Of a DNA stretch of 64,000 nucleotides, positions 63,060 through 64,000 are shown one piece after another. Position 1 is the stretch's first letter. Each line of letters opens with the position of its first letter. Under the pieces are notes generated by a model, which made no database searches, had not been told where the DNA came from, and saw only the letters and a list, made by a program, of their open reading frames with translations. The translations under genes and the position numbers were made by a program. The DNA is from Stenotrophomonas sp046736075 (GTDB taxonomy: Bacteria > Pseudomonadota > Gammaproteobacteria > Xanthomonadales > Xanthomonadaceae). The stretch spans positions 434,001 to 498,000 of the forward strand of contig NZ_CP177163.1 in NCBI RefSeq assembly GCF_046736075.1. The letters run 5' to 3'.

Positions 63060-64000
63060 TCAATCCGTCATGGCCACCAGGATCCTCCTGGGGCCGCGAA
63101 ACGGCATGCGACCGTGCGCGAACAGCATGTTGTCCAACACCAGCAGGTCACCACTCTGCCAGGGGAAGCGGATCGCATGGCGCTCGTAGCAGCCACGAAT
63201 CTCTTCCAGCACGCTGTCCTCTATTTCTCCCCCATCGCCGTAGCAGGCATGCCGGGGAAGGTTGTCCCTCCCGCACGCCGCCAGCAGCATCGCCCCCTGG
63301 TCTTCCGGCAAGGAAGACACGTGAAACAGGTGGGCCTGGTTGAACCAGACCTTCTCACCGGTCAGTGGGTGTGTTGCAGACGCCTGGCAGACCTGCCAGG
63401 TGCGAAGCCGTTCCCCTTCCCGCCAGGAGAATCCGATTCCCGCCTGGGCACAGAATGTTTCGACCTCGCTGCGCGATTCCGTCTGAAACACTTCCTGCCA
63501 AGACAGGTCCAGTTCACCGTAATTGCGAACATACATTATTTTTCGCCGTTCGAGGCGCTCGCGAAGCACCGGATCGAGCGACGCATACACTTTCCTGCTG
63601 TCGGCGATGGGCGTCTCACCGCCTTCGGCGCTGGGCTGCTGCGCATGGAAGTAAATGACGCCCGGCCACGCATGGGTGTACGAGTTCTCGTTGTGCAGCG
63701 GGATGGCGTACTCGGCGGGATATTCGGTGGAGGTGTAGATGCGGTCGTCCAGCTGGGTGCGCGGCGTCGAGCGGTTCTCGTAGGTGAGCCGCTCGCCTCC
63801 CCCCAGCGCATCCACCACGCCTTTGAACACCGCCACGTCGTCGATGCCCATGTTGCGATACAGCAAGGCGCCGTTCCGCAGCAGACTCTCGCGCAGCTGA
63901 CTCCGATGGGTCCGGGTCCAGGCCACGGGATCGATCTGTGCCCCGGCCGCCGCCTGCAGCCGCCGCGGCACGGGATGCCCGTCCGCGAAATCCACTTCCT
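63060..64000 (-). CDS. SyrP/TauD-type Fe(II)/2-oxoglutarate dioxygenase, second copy (5' end cut by window)
   Basis: At least 313 codons. The frame stays open to the window edge; a GTG at 63995 exists but has no spaced ribosome site and the reading frame continues upstream (Glu codon before it), so the true start is probably outside. Iron ligands: PLHNENSYTH (HxE, the His codon at about 63695) and LFAHGRMPFRGPRR near the C-terminus. Overall plan and the lines YTSTEYPAEY, IMYVRNYGELDLSWQEVFQT and VWFNQAHLFHVS parallel the copy at 54464-55525, but they are clearly diverged. It sits immediately upstream of the Asp-type NRPS module and is the likely Asp beta-hydroxylase. Confidence 0.88.
   Translation of the reverse strand, partial: EVDFADGHPVPRRLQAAAGAQIDPVAWTRTHRSQLRESLLRNGALLYRNMGIDDVAVFKGVVDALGGGERLTYENRSTPRTQLDDRIYTSTEYPAEYAIPLHNENSYTHAWPGVIYFHAQQPSAEGGETPIADSRKVYASLDPVLRERLERRKIMYVRNYGELDLSWQEVFQTESRSEVETFCAQAGIGFSWREGERLRTWQVCQASATHPLTGEKVWFNQAHLFHVSSLPEDQGAMLLAACGRDNLPRHACYGDGGEIEDSVLEEIRGCYERHAIRFPWQSGDLLVLDNMLFAHGRMPFRGPRRILVAMTD

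Noticed and set aside
19162..64000. Firm label as a siderophore cluster
   Set aside because: No TonB receptor, ferric reductase, sigma factor, Fur-type site that I could trust, or ornithine hydroxylase is present in the window; kept as a hypothesis only.

Overview
This is GC-rich gammaproteobacterial chromosome, almost certainly Xanthomonadaceae and probably close to Stenotrophomonas. The evidence is: GyrA has Gln at E. coli position 83; LigA is long (820 aa); smc, zipA and ligA lie together; rpsF-rpsR-rplI lacks priB; and a GTAG-headed extragenic palindrome of the SMAG type sits at 12375-12397. Genus is an inference. Nearly all genes are on the minus strand.

Region 1 (1-18.4 kb) is mainly core genome. 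In transcription order from right to left it holds rpsF-rpsR-rplI (promoter and terminator visible), smc, zipA, then a plus-strand Tat-exported HisC-like aminotransferase, then ligA, a GNAT acetyltransferase, epmA, a DUF3011 protein, mtnA, gyrA (terminator visible) and a membrane PQQ dehydrogenase cut by the left edge.

Region 2 (18.4-64 kb) is a very large hybrid NRPS/PKS locus, apparently one minus-strand operon running from beyond the right edge to about 19.16 kb. It ends beside a plus-strand Sfp/EntD-type phosphopantetheinyl transferase. In biosynthetic order it encodes: a SyrP/TauD-type hydroxylase (cut by the edge); an Asp module behind a degenerate C-like domain; KS-AT(malonyl)-ACP-C with no reductive domain; a second SyrP/TauD-type hydroxylase; a His-like module behind a second degenerate C-like domain; a 3701-aa NRPS (Thr, Ala plus epimerase, Phe); and a 4470-aa NRPS (an Orn-like code, then Ala, Ala, Ala, then thioesterase). 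These are followed by an MFS exporter, MbtH, a MacA/PvdR-like adaptor, an ABC ATPase, a two-half FtsX/MacB-type permease and an S41 peptidase.

Reading the adenylation pockets by eye, the assembly line in this window would build (OH-)Asp - C2 ketide - (OH-)His - Thr - D-Ala - Phe - (Orn-like) - Ala - Ala - Ala. The pairing of two hydroxylases with Asp- and His-type modules that each carry a non-catalytic C-like domain resembles metal-binding lipopeptide and siderophore systems. No TonB receptor, ornithine hydroxylase or regulator is in the window, so siderophore function is a hypothesis. The last three modules are 3105-bp tandem copies, parts of which look identical at DNA level.

No rRNA, tRNA, CRISPR array, transposase or phage gene was seen. 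No gap between genes exceeds about 240 bp.
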